Source: Marivita geojedonensis (lineage in GTDB: Bacteria > Pseudomonadota > Alphaproteobacteria > Rhodobacterales > Rhodobacteraceae). Taken from it: a DNA stretch of 64,000 bases. This document shows positions 1 through 8,296 of this stretch, piece after piece. The position numbers were made by a program, and so were the translations under genes. Each line of letters starts with the position of its first letter. The first letter of the stretch is position 1. Under the pieces are notes generated by a model. It searched no databases. It saw only the letters and a list, made by a program, of their open reading frames with translations, and was not told the origin of the DNA. The DNA lies in the NCBI RefSeq assembly GCF_002115805.1, contig NZ_JFKC01000003.1, positions 248,001 to 312,000 on the forward strand, given 5' to 3'.

Positions 1-186
1 ACGGCGGAGAGTATCCGCACGTGCATCGCCACATTCCAACGCAAAGACATAGGCGTGCGTCAGAAAGAACCCCGAGGCCTGTTCGTCGCCGGCCTCGTTG
101 GCCGCCTGTTCATACAGTTGGATCAGCGCCGGGCCGTCTTCGCGGTCGTGCGCAGCCAGCAAAGCCTCGTCCAGTGTGCGGTTCAT
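1..186 (-). CDS. Hypothetical protein, partial (C-terminus outside window)
   Basis: The first 62 codons are visible, beginning MNRTLDEALLAAHDREDG; the gene runs off the left edge. The start codon overlaps the stop of the Rieske oxygenase gene (ATGA), so the two are probably translationally coupled and functionally linked. The visible part is Ala/Glu/Asp-rich and looks helical, in the style of a tetratricopeptide (TPR/Sel1) repeat, but one partial copy is not enough to assign a family. Function unknown; the coupling is the only contextual hint. Confidence 0.7.
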   Translation of the reverse strand, partial: MNRTLDEALLAAHDREDGPALIQLYEQAANEAGDEQASGFFLTHAYVFALECGDARADTLRR

Positions 187-1331
187 TTGGCCGCGCGGTG
201 ACTCGCGATCCGATCCGCCGCCCACTTATGGAAACAATGCGTCGGACCGTCCATTGCCGGCGAGAACCGTCCGCCATCGAAACCTGGCGCGCGCCGTCCA
301 CGTTGCATCCCTTCCACAACGAATATGTCTTCTTCGAACACGACCTTCCATTGCGCTGCGTTTTTCTGGCGCAACGCGTCGTCTGTGTCGGGCGTGGCGT
401 AGTAGAGATGGATGAATTCCTCGGTCTGTTCCGGTCCGTTCGGGCGCAGAATGATCGCGAATGCATGATCCCGGTGTACCCCAAGAAGCACGTTGGGATA
501 GATCGACAGGTATTCCGCGCCGGCATCCCACTTGGCGTCAAGATTGGCGAAATCCGGAAAAATCGCCCCATTATCGCCGTGCAGTTGACGGTACACGAGC
601 GTGCCTTGACCCGATGTCAGCCCGTCCTGTTCGATATTGTAGTGGTCCTCGAGCCGGGAATAGCTGTTCAACCCGGGATGCACCCAAGGCAGGTGATAGC
701 TTTCACAGTAGTTCTCGACTGCGAGTTTCCAGTTGCCGTTCACAGTCAGCGAAAACGTGCTGTCCGCGCCACCATGGAACATAGGCTGCTCGAACTCCGC
801 CCAACGGGCAATGACATCGGCCATCGCGTCTTCGAAGGCCGGTGCGGTGCCGGACATGTTGATCCAGACCACATCGCGCCATACATGGCTGCGCACTTCG
901 ATCAGGCCTAGCGTGCTGCGGTCAACGTCCTGATGCGAGTTGAAGCCGGGGCCGCCAACATGCGGTGTGGCAACCAACTGCCCCTGAGTGCTGTAGCACC
1001 ACGAATGATACGGGCATCGGATTGCACCCTCGATCTTGCGCGGTTCCTCAACAAGGATCATGCCGCGATGGCGACAGATGTTCTGGAACACCCGCACCAC
1101 GTTGTCTCGTCCCCGGATCAGCAGCAGCGGGATATCGAGAAATGTGATCGGAACCGCGTCTCCCGCCTCTGGCACATCAGAGGCAACTGCAAGACCTGCC
1201 CAACCCGCGCCGAACAGCGCGTCCCGTTCCTCGGCGAATTTCTCCGGATCGGTATAATGCGCGTTGGGAAGACCGCGTGCCTTGGCCGTGGGTTTCTGAA
1301 CATCCGCCAGAATGGGATCAATCACAGTCAT
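183..1331 (-). CDS. Rieske non-heme iron oxygenase, alpha subunit (choline/betaine-type)
   Basis: A 382-residue terminal oxygenase of the ring-hydroxylating family. The Rieske [2Fe-2S] motif C-x-H...C-x2-H is visible at about residues 86-108 (CRHRGM then CPYHSW). The catalytic mononuclear iron motif follows as ENYCESYHLPWVHP. The layout resembles the branch containing choline monooxygenase, glycine betaine demethylase GbcA and stachydrine/carnitine demethylases, which oxidise N-methyl groups using electrons from a separate reductase. No reductase gene is present here, so the electron donor must be encoded elsewhere or left of the window. The substrate cannot be read from sequence; a quaternary amine is an inference. 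It is followed with a 4-base overlap by the partial gene at the left edge. Confidence 0.88.
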   Translation of the reverse strand: MTVIDPILADVQKPTAKARGLPNAHYTDPEKFAEERDALFGAGWAGLAVASDVPEAGDAVPITFLDIPLLLIRGRDNVVRVFQNICRHRGMILVEEPRKIEGAIRCPYHSWCYSTQGQLVATPHVGGPGFNSHQDVDRSTLGLIEVRSHVWRDVVWINMSGTAPAFEDAMADVIARWAEFEQPMFHGGADSTFSLTVNGNWKLAVENYCESYHLPWVHPGLNSYSRLEDHYNIEQDGLTSGQGTLVYRQLHGDNGAIFPDFANLDAKWDAGAEYLSIYPNVLLGVHRDHAFAIILRPNGPEQTEEFIHLYYATPDTDDALRQKNAAQWKVVFEEDIFVVEGMQRGRRAPGFDGGRFSPAMDGPTHCFHKWAADRIASHRAAK

Positions 1332-1442
1332 CGCCGCCTCCGATCATTGACTGACCGGCAACCTGCCTCGAATGCGCGCACTGGTTCGCGTCAGATCACG
1401 ACACAAACTGACGCCAACCGACCTCCGCATTTCCTGATTTCG

Positions 1443-2237
1443 TTAGTGGAAGGGTTCATCCACCCGCAACTGCGTGCGTTGATAGGGAACCAGATCATCC
1501 ACCGAGCAGAAGCCGGATTTTCGGGCAGCCTCTCGGACTTTGGGCCCATTGGATCCAAGATATTCATAGACGAGCCGCGCGACACGCGATCCGGTCAGGC
1601 TTTCGCGAACGGTCCGAACGGTGTAGCCGACCCAGTAATTGTTCTGGAAAGACGGCACCTGTGCGAGAAAATTGAACGATGTCGTCAGCGCACCGCGTCT
1701 GCTGACCAGACCGGCAATGCCACCCTCCTGCGCCAAAAGAATTCCTCGGAACTCGCGGGTCTTGGCATTGGGCGGCAATCCCTGCTGAATAATGGCCTGC
1801 TTTGCCTCGAAACCGCGCAGAAAGGTCGCGTCATCCTTGCGGTAGACATAGACCAGCCCCTGAATGAATTGGGTCTCGTCCAGAAAACTGCGTCGGGCAA
1901 ACTGATAAAAGCCACTGGGAAACAGGCTTTCCGTCAATTCTCCGACACCACCCGAAAGAAATTCCGAGATCTCCGGATGGTTGAGCAGCGACCGAGCGCC
2001 CGAGTCCATATCCGACAGGGGTTCGAGTATGATGCGCGCATCTACGTTGAAATACTGGCAAATCCGAAAGAGCACATCAGGTCTGGGAAAGCTTTCACCA
2101 GACAGGTATCGATTGAATTGCGTTCTATTGATCCCGAGATCCCTGCAAAGCGCCGAAACGGATTCCGTCGATTTGACCAATTCCCGCAGATTGGCTCCCA
2201 GCGTGTTGCGCAATTCGGATGGGCTCGGGGTCGACAC
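1443..2237 (-). CDS. XRE-family transcriptional regulator
   Basis: A 264-residue protein with an N-terminal Cro/C1-type helix-turn-helix at about residues 22-67 (ALCRDLGINRTQFNRYLSGE), followed by a long C-terminal domain without a recognisable fold that could sense a ligand. It lies upstream of the Rieske oxygenase gene in the same direction with a 111-base gap, so it may regulate that gene, itself, or the divergent gene at 2503. The shared intergenic region carries two CGTATAA direct repeats that could be its operator. The effector and targets are not evident from sequence. Confidence 0.85.
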   Translation of the reverse strand: MSTPSPSELRNTLGANLRELVKSTESVSALCRDLGINRTQFNRYLSGESFPRPDVLFRICQYFNVDARIILEPLSDMDSGARSLLNHPEISEFLSGGVGELTESLFPSGFYQFARRSFLDETQFIQGLVYVYRKDDATFLRGFEAKQAIIQQGLPPNAKTREFRGILLAQEGGIAGLVSRRGALTTSFNFLAQVPSFQNNYWVGYTVRTVRESLTGSRVARLVYEYLGSNGPKVREAARKSGFCSVDDLVPYQRTQLRVDEPFH

Positions 2238-2287
2238 GACATGATGCCTTTTTGAAGTGTCCGTGCGGTCTGCTCATACGCATTACA

Positions 2288-2318
2288 CGTATAAGGTGTT
2301 AATAGACATTCCGTATAA
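2288..2318. promoter_or_regulatory. Direct repeat CGTATAA x2, candidate operator
   Basis: CGTATAA occurs at 2288-2294 and again at 2312-2318, 24 bases start to start, in the AT-rich region just upstream of the XRE regulator and divergent from the gene at 2503. A perfect 12-base palindrome, TTGGAATTCCAA, lies further along at 2474-2485, close to the start of that gene. Either could be bound by the XRE protein; assignment is inference from position. Confidence 0.35.
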
Positions 2319-2502
2319 ACTATAACAGGTTTTCCGTGAGAGTTTCTGTTGTGAGTGGTGCGGAATTGTGTCAATGGTGACGCGTGTTCGCGTCAGGGTC
2401 AATTGCAAATGACACAAATTCCGAGGGTCCGTCTCCAAATTCGGGATGTTGTGACGCAAAAAAAATTAAGACATTGGAATTCCAAAATGGGGAACCAATA
2501 GT

Positions 2503-2868
2503 ATGAAACTGCAGAACATGTTCGGTGTTGTCCTGTGGTCGGACGCAGATGCCCAGAAGGCGGTCATCTGGTGTGAAGATCAGGGCGAACTCGCCTATTA
2601 TACACCGGGTGACGACTGCGTTCACGAGGCGCCGTCGCTCGATGCGGGTGATCTTATTCAATTTGACGTTTCGATTCAGCAAAACGTGCGGAAAGCGACC
2701 AATCCGCAGCTTCTGATGCAATCGCATTCGCCGGATCTGCCCCGGCAACTGCAGGCGCGCCAGAAAGCTTACTCCGGTTCGTCGGACCTCCCGTGCGGGA
2801 AGCCGGCAAACAAAGTTGTGGACCTCGCGGATTACTTCGATTCCGAACCGCAGAGAAAAATGGCGTGA
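2503..2868 (+). CDS. Conserved-type hypothetical protein, possible OB-fold
   Basis: A 121-residue protein of unknown function, with a plausible ribosome site (GGGGA) about ten bases before ATG. The N-terminal 65 residues have a beta-rich pattern (FGVVLWSDADAQKAVIWCED, then DAGDLIQFDV) that resembles the spacing of a cold-shock or OB-fold domain, including an acidic GD-x-I-x-F strand, but lacks the RNP motifs that would prove it. The C-terminal half is polar and probably disordered. It is transcribed divergently from the XRE regulator, which may control it. OB-fold membership is my inference. Confidence 0.6.
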   Translation: MKLQNMFGVVLWSDADAQKAVIWCEDQGELAYYTPGDDCVHEAPSLDAGDLIQFDVSIQQNVRKATNPQLLMQSHSPDLPRQLQARQKAYSGSSDLPCGKPANKVVDLADYFDSEPQRKMA

Positions 2869-2924
2869 TCTGACGTCAGCCTGCGAAACCGCAAGTCTGA
2901 CGGTTCAAGTCGGCTGAGACTGTC

Positions 2925-3485
2925 TCACAAACCGCGCGACAGCGCTGCAACACCCGTGCGCGCCACTTCGACCAGGCCAAGCGGGCGCATCAGATCGACG
3001 AAGGCATCGACTTTTTCGGGAGTGCCTGTGATCTGGAACACGAAGCTTTCCAGTGTGCTGTCGACCACCTGCGCACGGAAGATATCGGCCAGCCGGAGCG
3101 CCTCGACACGTTTGTCGCCGGCCCCTTCGACCTTGATCAGCGCCAGTTCCCGCTCGACCGATCCACCCTCGACAGTCAGGTCATGCACTTCATGCACCGG
3201 AACGATCCGACCAAGCTGCGCCTTGATCTGTTCGATGACCTGAGGTGTCCCGGTTGTCACGATGGTGATGCGGCTGGTGTGACCCAGATGGTCGACCTCC
3301 GCAACTGTCAGGCTTTCGATGTTGTATCCCCGGCCCGAGAACAGCCCGATCACCCGGGCAAGCACACCGGGTTCGTTGTCCACGAGAACCGCAAGTGTGT
3401 GGGTTTCCTGCACGTCCGAAAAGGTCGGGCGAAGGTTGTAGGCGGAATGCTTGGTGGAGCCTTTTTTGATATTCAGCGGGGACAT
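2925..3485 (-). CDS. ilvN: Acetolactate synthase small (regulatory) subunit
   Basis: This 186-residue protein is the regulatory subunit of acetohydroxyacid synthase, which stimulates the catalytic subunit and mediates valine feedback inhibition in branched-chain amino acid synthesis. An ACT domain spans about residues 30-105 (HTLAVLVDNEPGVLARVIGLF, GRGYNIESLTV), followed by the typical C-terminal domain of the IlvN/IlvH family. It lies 86 bases downstream of ilvB in the same operon; the gap contains a G-rich/C-rich hairpin repeat that may tune relative expression. Length and motifs are normal. Confidence 0.96.
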   Translation of the reverse strand: MSPLNIKKGSTKHSAYNLRPTFSDVQETHTLAVLVDNEPGVLARVIGLFSGRGYNIESLTVAEVDHLGHTSRITIVTTGTPQVIEQIKAQLGRIVPVHEVHDLTVEGGSVERELALIKVEGAGDKRVEALRLADIFRAQVVDSTLESFVFQITGTPEKVDAFVDLMRPLGLVEVARTGVAALSRGL

Positions 3486-3498
3486 GATCTTCTTCTTT

Positions 3499-3540
3499 TT
3501 CCAAATATGCCGGGGGGTGTGGGGGGCTGGCCCCCCACGG
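3499..3540. repeat. Dispersed hairpin repeat, copy A
   Basis: Contains a perfect palindrome, GTGGGGGG-CTGG-CCCCCCAC (3519-3538), preceded by CCAAATATGCCGGGGGG. The same architecture (CCAAATA..., a G run, then a G-rich/C-rich stem) recurs at 17485-17527 and in opposite orientation at 37391-37430. Here it sits between ilvB and ilvN. Confidence 0.6.
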
Positions 3541-3571
3541 ATCGGGCCGGCATCAAAGCCGGCGCGAACCT

Positions 3572-5326
3572 TTACACCATGACTGCGCCCTTGGAGCCGA
3601 TGGCATCCTTGGTGCTTGCTTCACCCAGAAGCATCTTGTTGTGCGGCTCTCCCGACGGGATCATCGGGAAGCAGTTCTCGTGTTTTTCGACAAGGCAGTC
3701 GAAAATCACCGGTCCGTCATAGTCGAGCATTTCCATGATCGCGTCGTCCAGATCCGCCGGATCGCTGCAGAGGATGCCCTTGCAGCCAAAGGCCTCGGCC
3801 AGCTTTACGAAATCGGGCAGGGCCTCTGACCAACTGTGCGAATAACGTTCACCGTGCAGCAGTTCCTGCCACTGGCGCACCATACCCAGACGTTCATTGT
3901 TGAGGATGAACTGCTTGACCGGCAGGCGGTACTGAACTGCGGTGCCCATTTCCTGCATGTTCATCAGCCAGGAGGCCTCACCGGCCACGTTGATCACCAG
4001 CGCGTCCGGATGCGCAACCTGCACGCCGATTGAGGCCGGGGTGCCATAGCCCATCGTGCCGAGTCCGCCCGATGTCATCCACCGGTTCGGATCTTCGAAC
4101 CCGAGGTACTGCGCCGCCCACATCTGATGCTGGCCGACCTCGGTGCAGATGTAGCGATCGCGGCCCTTGGTCAGCGCCTCGAGGCGGTCAAGTGCGTGCT
4201 GCGGCCGGATCGTTTTGCCGGAGGGCTTGTATTTCAGACAGTCGACCTTGCGCCATTCCTCGATCCGCGCCCACCATTTCTGGATCGCTTCGCGGTTCAC
4301 CTTGCGACCGCGCGCTTTCCAAACCTTGAGCACGTCCTCAAGCACGTGGCCCACATCTCCGATGATCGGCATGTCGACGCGGATTACCTTGTTGATCGAA
4401 GACGGGTCGATATCGATATGGGCTTTGCGCGACTTCGGGCTGAACGCATCCAGACGCCCAGTAATCCGGTCATCGAACCGTGCGCCCACATTGATCATCA
4501 GGTCGCAGCCATGCATGGCGAGGTTGGCTTCGTAAAGCCCATGCATTCCCAGCATACCCAGCCAGTTCTTGCCGGACGCCGGGTAGCAGCCCAGACCCAT
4601 CAGGGTCGATGTGATCGGAATGCCGGTGGCATCCACCAACTCGCGCAGAAGCTGGCTCGCACCCGGTCCGGAGTTCACGACGCCGCCCCCGGTGTAGAAC
4701 ACCGGGCGTTCTGCCGTCTCGATGGCTTCCACCAGCTGCGTGATGGTCTCCATGTCGCCCTTCACCTGCGGCTGGTAATGGCTCACCGAGGCTTTGGCCT
4801 TTTCGGTATAGGCGCCGCTCGCGAACTGAACGTCCTTCGGAATGTCGATCAACACCGGGCCGGGACGGCCAGAGGTGGCGACATGAAACGCCTCGTGGAT
4901 GATGCCGGACAGCGTGTCGGTGTCTTTCACCAGCCAGTTATGCTTGGTGCAGGGGCGGGTGATGCCCACGGTGTCCGCTTCCTGGAAGGCGTCCGAACCG
5001 ATCATGAAGGTCGGCACCTGACCGGTGAGAACCACAATCGGAATGCTGTCCATCAACGCATCGGTCAGGCCGGTCACAGCATTGGTGGCACCCGGGCCGG
5101 ATGTCACCAGAACCACACCGGGCTTTCCGGTTGCGCGCGCATAGCCTTCTGCGGCATGCACCGCACCCTGTTCGTGGCGCACGAGATAGTGACGAATTCC
5201 GTTCTGCTGAAAAATCTCGTCGTAAATCGGTAGCACAGCGCCACCGGGATATCCGAATACTGTGTCCACACCCTGATCCTTCAGGGCCTGAACCACCATT
5301 TTCGCTCCGGTCATCTGACGTGTCAT
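3572..5326 (-). CDS. ilvB: Acetolactate synthase large (catalytic) subunit
   Basis: A 584-residue thiamine-diphosphate enzyme that condenses two pyruvates to acetolactate, or pyruvate with 2-oxobutyrate to acetohydroxybutyrate, the first common step of valine, leucine and isoleucine synthesis. The N-terminal PYR domain shows the catalytic Glu context (VRHEQGAVHAAEGYARA); the central FAD-binding and C-terminal PP domains are intact. In the PP domain the usual GDG/GDA metal-binding motif reads AGEAS, an Asp-to-Glu change that keeps a carboxylate. Expression is probably attenuated by the leader peptide upstream, and ilvN follows in the operon. Confidence 0.97.
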   Translation of the reverse strand: MTRQMTGAKMVVQALKDQGVDTVFGYPGGAVLPIYDEIFQQNGIRHYLVRHEQGAVHAAEGYARATGKPGVVLVTSGPGATNAVTGLTDALMDSIPIVVLTGQVPTFMIGSDAFQEADTVGITRPCTKHNWLVKDTDTLSGIIHEAFHVATSGRPGPVLIDIPKDVQFASGAYTEKAKASVSHYQPQVKGDMETITQLVEAIETAERPVFYTGGGVVNSGPGASQLLRELVDATGIPITSTLMGLGCYPASGKNWLGMLGMHGLYEANLAMHGCDLMINVGARFDDRITGRLDAFSPKSRKAHIDIDPSSINKVIRVDMPIIGDVGHVLEDVLKVWKARGRKVNREAIQKWWARIEEWRKVDCLKYKPSGKTIRPQHALDRLEALTKGRDRYICTEVGQHQMWAAQYLGFEDPNRWMTSGGLGTMGYGTPASIGVQVAHPDALVINVAGEASWLMNMQEMGTAVQYRLPVKQFILNNERLGMVRQWQELLHGERYSHSWSEALPDFVKLAEAFGCKGILCSDPADLDDAIMEMLDYDGPVIFDCLVEKHENCFPMIPSGEPHNKMLLGEASTKDAIGSKGAVMV

Positions 5327-5365
5327 CGCTTTGCTCCGTTTACAGACACTTCTGTTCGTTACGCG

Positions 5366-5395
5366 AAAAAAAACCCCCGCTTTTCAGTCGGGGGC
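5366..5395 (-). terminator. Intrinsic terminator/attenuator of the ilvBN leader
   Basis: On the minus strand a GC stem CCCCCG/CGGGGG (5389-5394 paired with 5374-5379) with a 9-base loop is followed immediately by eight U (5366-5373). It sits between the leader peptide and ilvB, so it must be read through for operon expression. An alternative 9-bp stem, 5394-5402 with 5427-5435 (GCGCATGGG/CCCATGCGC), abuts and overlaps it by one base and may compete with it. Confidence 0.88.
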
Positions 5396-5419
5396 GCATG
5401 GGGTCCTCATCAGGTTCCG

Positions 5420-5467
5420 TTACCGGCCCATGCGCTTTCCTACAACAATGACAAGTACTCGTGCCAT
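5420..5467 (-). CDS. ilvBN leader peptide (MARVLVIVVGKRMGR)
   Basis: A 15-codon open frame preceded by AAGGAG five bases before ATG. Five consecutive codons, Val-Leu-Val-Ile-Val-Val with Arg before them, specify exactly the end products of the pathway. It lies between a good promoter and a rho-independent terminator, ahead of ilvB. This is the classical design of ribosome-mediated transcription attenuation: scarcity of charged branched-chain tRNAs stalls the ribosome and favours read-through. The peptide itself probably has no other function. Confidence 0.87.
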   Translation of the reverse strand: MARVLVIVVGKRMGR

Positions 5468-5767
5468 TTTGGCTCCTTTTCGCGTGGGGCGGACATTATG
5501 GTGAGCCTTCTGGGGCGTCAACATCGAAAAGCGCGAAAAAAGTACCCGTGCGGCAGTTTTTCTTGTCAGAAATTTCGTGAAGTGACCTGTTTGGCGAAAT
5601 ATCGCGAAATCCAGAGGGCGGATGCCACCAATACGACTCGGTTTGCCGGCTCTCACACGCCATGTGCGCCAGCGCGCGGAGTTGTGAATTGCCTGTAATG
5701 GGGTTTCAGATTTAAAGTGAACCGCAGAGTTTACTTGTAACGCCAAAGTTCCCGCAGGGAGGGTTCC
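5468..5767. other. 300-base intergenic region between ilv leader and gene at 5768
   Basis: Apart from the leftward ilv promoter at 5495-5521 and the leader ribosome site, no gene, hairpin or repeat stands out. The rightward half near 5700-5767 presumably holds the promoter of the small gene at 5768; I cannot pick one convincingly. Confidence 0.5.
5495..5521 (-). promoter_or_regulatory. Promoter of the ilv leader and ilvBN operon
   Basis: On the minus strand TTGACG (5516-5521) and CATAAT (5495-5500) are separated by 15 bases and would start transcription near 5488, about 20 bases before the leader peptide ATG. Spacing is slightly short of the usual 16-18. Confidence 0.6.
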
Positions 5768-6007
5768 ATGATTGGCAAACACAAAACCCGGGCAGCGTCC
5801 TTCACTCTGGTTCATGCGGGTGTGTTGATCGCTGCGCTTGGACTGGCTCCGATCCTGAGTGCGGAGCTGGACAACATCCGCAAGGCGGCTGGCGTCGAGC
5901 TGTCAGAGCTGTCCTACCAGGAACAGCCTGAGCCACGGATCATCCGCGCGTCTTTCAAGGCGTTCTGGTCCTGCGACGAAACCGAAGTGGACGATGTCGA
6001 CGTGTGA
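5768..6007 (+). CDS. Small exported or membrane-anchored hypothetical protein
   Basis: A 79-residue product preceded by a strong ribosome site (GGGAGGG six bases upstream). Residues 11-31 form a hydrophobic segment (SFTLVHAGVLIAALGLAPIL) that could be a signal peptide or membrane anchor after a basic N-terminus; the remainder is acidic and ends in EVDDVDV. No family is recognised. It is transcribed convergently towards the response regulator gene, its stop directly abutting that gene's stop. Reality rests on the ribosome site and the signal-like segment. Confidence 0.6.
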   Translation: MIGKHKTRAASFTLVHAGVLIAALGLAPILSAELDNIRKAAGVELSELSYQEQPEPRIIRASFKAFWSCDETEVDDVDV

Positions 6008-6652
6008 TCAGCCGTTGACGCCGGTGCCCTGAAGGACACCGTGCTCCAGCGCGTATCGTGTCAGCCCGGCGGTCGAGCTGATGCCGAGCTTTCGCTTGAT
6101 GTTCTTGCGGTGCGTTTCCACTGTGCGCACAGAGATATCCAGGCTCAGAGCGACTTCCTTGTTGGATTTGCCCTGGGCCAGTTCCAGAAGAATGGTCTGC
6201 TCCCGGTTGGTCAGCTGTTCGCGCCCGGACCCTTCTGCCGGTGTCAACGCACCTTCGGCACCCGTACATAGATACTGTTCACCGCGCATCACCGCGTCGA
6301 TCGCGTTCTTGATTTCGTCTGTTGGCACGTCTTTCAGCACATATCCCTTTGCTCCGTGGCCAAGCGCAGTCGAAATGTATTCCGGGGTATCATGCATGGA
6401 CAGGACGAGCACGCGGGTCTGCGGACGGCGCTCCAACACGATTTCCGTTGCAGATAGACCGTTCAGGCCCGGCATGTTCAGGTCCATCAGGACCACATCC
6501 GGCGCCAGTTCGTCCAGCTGGTCGATCAATGACTGACCGTTGCTCAGTGTCGCAATCACTTTGATGTCGTCATAGCCTTCGAGGATCGCCTCGATCCCCT
6601 CGGCCACCATCGGATGATCATCGACAACAACGACCCGTGTGCGATCAGTCAT
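6008..6652 (-). CDS. NarL/FixJ-family response regulator
   Basis: A 214-residue two-component response regulator. The receiver domain (residues 5-125) has the acidic pocket DD at 11-12, phospho-acceptor Asp57 (VVLMDLNMPG) and the conserved Lys near 106. A LuxR-type helix-turn-helix lies at about 148-210 (LTNREQTILLELAQGKSNKEVA). It overlaps the 3' end of the histidine kinase gene by four bases, so the two form a pair. The adjacent TRAP transporter, divergently transcribed from this pair, is a likely target, by analogy with other substrate-induced TRAP systems. Confidence 0.93.
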   Translation of the reverse strand: MTDRTRVVVVDDHPMVAEGIEAILEGYDDIKVIATLSNGQSLIDQLDELAPDVVLMDLNMPGLNGLSATEIVLERRPQTRVLVLSMHDTPEYISTALGHGAKGYVLKDVPTDEIKNAIDAVMRGEQYLCTGAEGALTPAEGSGREQLTNREQTILLELAQGKSNKEVALSLDISVRTVETHRKNIKRKLGISSTAGLTRYALEHGVLQGTGVNG

Positions 6653-8073
6653 ACCGGTGCCTCCGTCAGTTTCGTATTGCGCCGATCTTCCGGCGGCAGG
6701 ATGTGGGTCAACGGAACCTGCGCTTCGATAAGGGTCCCCTTTGGCGTTGACAAGACCCGCAACGAACCGCCCAGCTGGTCGATCCTTTCTTGCATGTTGC
6801 GCAGGCCGATCCCGGTGCGGCCTTCCTTGCCGCCGGTTTCGAAGCCGCGCCCATTGTCTTCGATCCGAAGCGTGGCACCATCCCGGTGACCACGCAGATC
6901 GATCTTCACCTCTGTGGCCTGCGCGTGGCGTTCAACATTCGTCAATGCTTCCTGCGCGATCCGATAAAGCGCAATCTTGGCATCCTGATCCAGCCGATTG
7001 CGGAACACCACGGTGTCGAAATCCGTTCGGATGCCGGTGCGGCTGCGGAAATCCTCGCTCAGGGATTTGATCGCCGGACCGAGGCCCAGATCGTCAAGAA
7101 CGCCGGGCCGCAGATCGCGGCTGATCCGGCGCACTTCGGTGATCGCGGTGTTCAGATTGTCGATGCCTTTCTGCAGCGGTTCGGCTGCATTTGCCTCACC
7201 TTTCCGGGTGCGGCGAAGAGCGACGTCCAGCGCATATTTGACCCCGACAAGAATCTGGCTGATCCCGTCGTGCAATTCCCGCGCAACGCGACCGCGTTCT
7301 TCCTCCTGCGCGTCCAGCACCCGTTGGGTAAGCTCTCGCAGCTTTGCGTCGGCCAGCTTGCGTTCGCGCACGTTCAGGAACAACCCGCTCAGGAACACCA
7401 TTGTCAGGGCGACCAGCGTGATGACCGAAATATAGACAAAGGTACGCTGAACCCGTGCCTCCACTTCGGCCCGCGCTGCCGCAACCGAGGCAAGGATGTC
7501 GTCAATGAACACACCGGTCCCCACGGCCCATCGCCAGCTTGGAAATGAAGTGACGTAAGTGATCATCCGCGCCTCTTCTCCGGTCGAAGGTTTGGGCCAC
7601 AGGTGTTCCACATATCCGGCACCGGATCTCGCGGTTCGGATGAACTCTTCGACAACGCGGGTGCCATCGCTGTCTTCGAGATCGAGCCAGTTGCCATTGA
7701 TCAGCTCGGTCTGCCGCGGGCTGACAAGGTTGGTGCCATCGTAATCGTAAACGAAAAAGAACCCTTCATCGCCATAGATCATGGCGCTGAGGATCTGTGC
7801 CACCTGATCGCGCGCCGCCATGTCATCGGGGGCTGCAGACCCGTAAATGAAGTAAAACCCGTTGCGCGCCTGTGTGACATAGTTCTGAAGCTCGCGCTTT
7901 TTCGCCTCGATCAACTGGCTCTCAAGCACTGCGATTTCGCGATCCGCCATTGCCCGCGACTGATTCGCCACAAGAATAGCGATGGCCGCTGCCGACAGGA
8001 TCAACGGCAGCGAGGCCAACAGAAACAGCTTCTGGCCGTTGGTGATCCGAAGTCGTTCGAACGCCCTGCGCAT
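6649..8073 (-). CDS. Cache-domain sensor histidine kinase (HisKA_3 type)
   Basis: A 474-residue membrane kinase. Transmembrane segments lie near residues 17-36 and 214-234, enclosing a periplasmic sensor of about 180 residues with single-Cache features (GDEGFFFVYDYDGTNLVSP, FPSWRWAVGTGVFIDD), typical for small carboxylate ligands. The HisKA_3 phosphoacceptor is His268 in RELHDGISQILVGVKYAL, followed by an HATPase_c domain (EDNGRGFE, GIGLRNM). It is coupled to the response regulator and divergent from a TRAP transporter, so it probably senses that transporter's substrate. Confidence 0.92.
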   Translation of the reverse strand: MRRAFERLRITNGQKLFLLASLPLILSAAAIAILVANQSRAMADREIAVLESQLIEAKKRELQNYVTQARNGFYFIYGSAAPDDMAARDQVAQILSAMIYGDEGFFFVYDYDGTNLVSPRQTELINGNWLDLEDSDGTRVVEEFIRTARSGAGYVEHLWPKPSTGEEARMITYVTSFPSWRWAVGTGVFIDDILASVAAARAEVEARVQRTFVYISVITLVALTMVFLSGLFLNVRERKLADAKLRELTQRVLDAQEEERGRVARELHDGISQILVGVKYALDVALRRTRKGEANAAEPLQKGIDNLNTAITEVRRISRDLRPGVLDDLGLGPAIKSLSEDFRSRTGIRTDFDTVVFRNRLDQDAKIALYRIAQEALTNVERHAQATEVKIDLRGHRDGATLRIEDNGRGFETGGKEGRTGIGLRNMQERIDQLGGSLRVLSTPKGTLIEAQVPLTHILPPEDRRNTKLTEAPV

Positions 8074-8296
8074 GACAAATCGCTACCGCAGGAGGGGGAG
8101 GATGCAAAGCGGCGAAATCATCGGGACATCGGCAAATGACGCAATTTTTGTCGGAAATCGGCGCAATTTCTGCATGGCCTACGTAGGAGTGGGTATTTGC
8201 ATCGCCAAATCGTCTGGCTAGGGTCGGCGCACTTAACGATCCGCGCAAACAGCGGGCTGGCTGCTTTTGCGCATCCAATTCAAGGGGAGGAAATAC

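Noticed and set aside
4127-5233. Long open frame antisense to ilvB
   Set aside because: ilvB is unmistakable on the other strand; long antisense frames are common at this GC content. No domain or ribosome site is evident.
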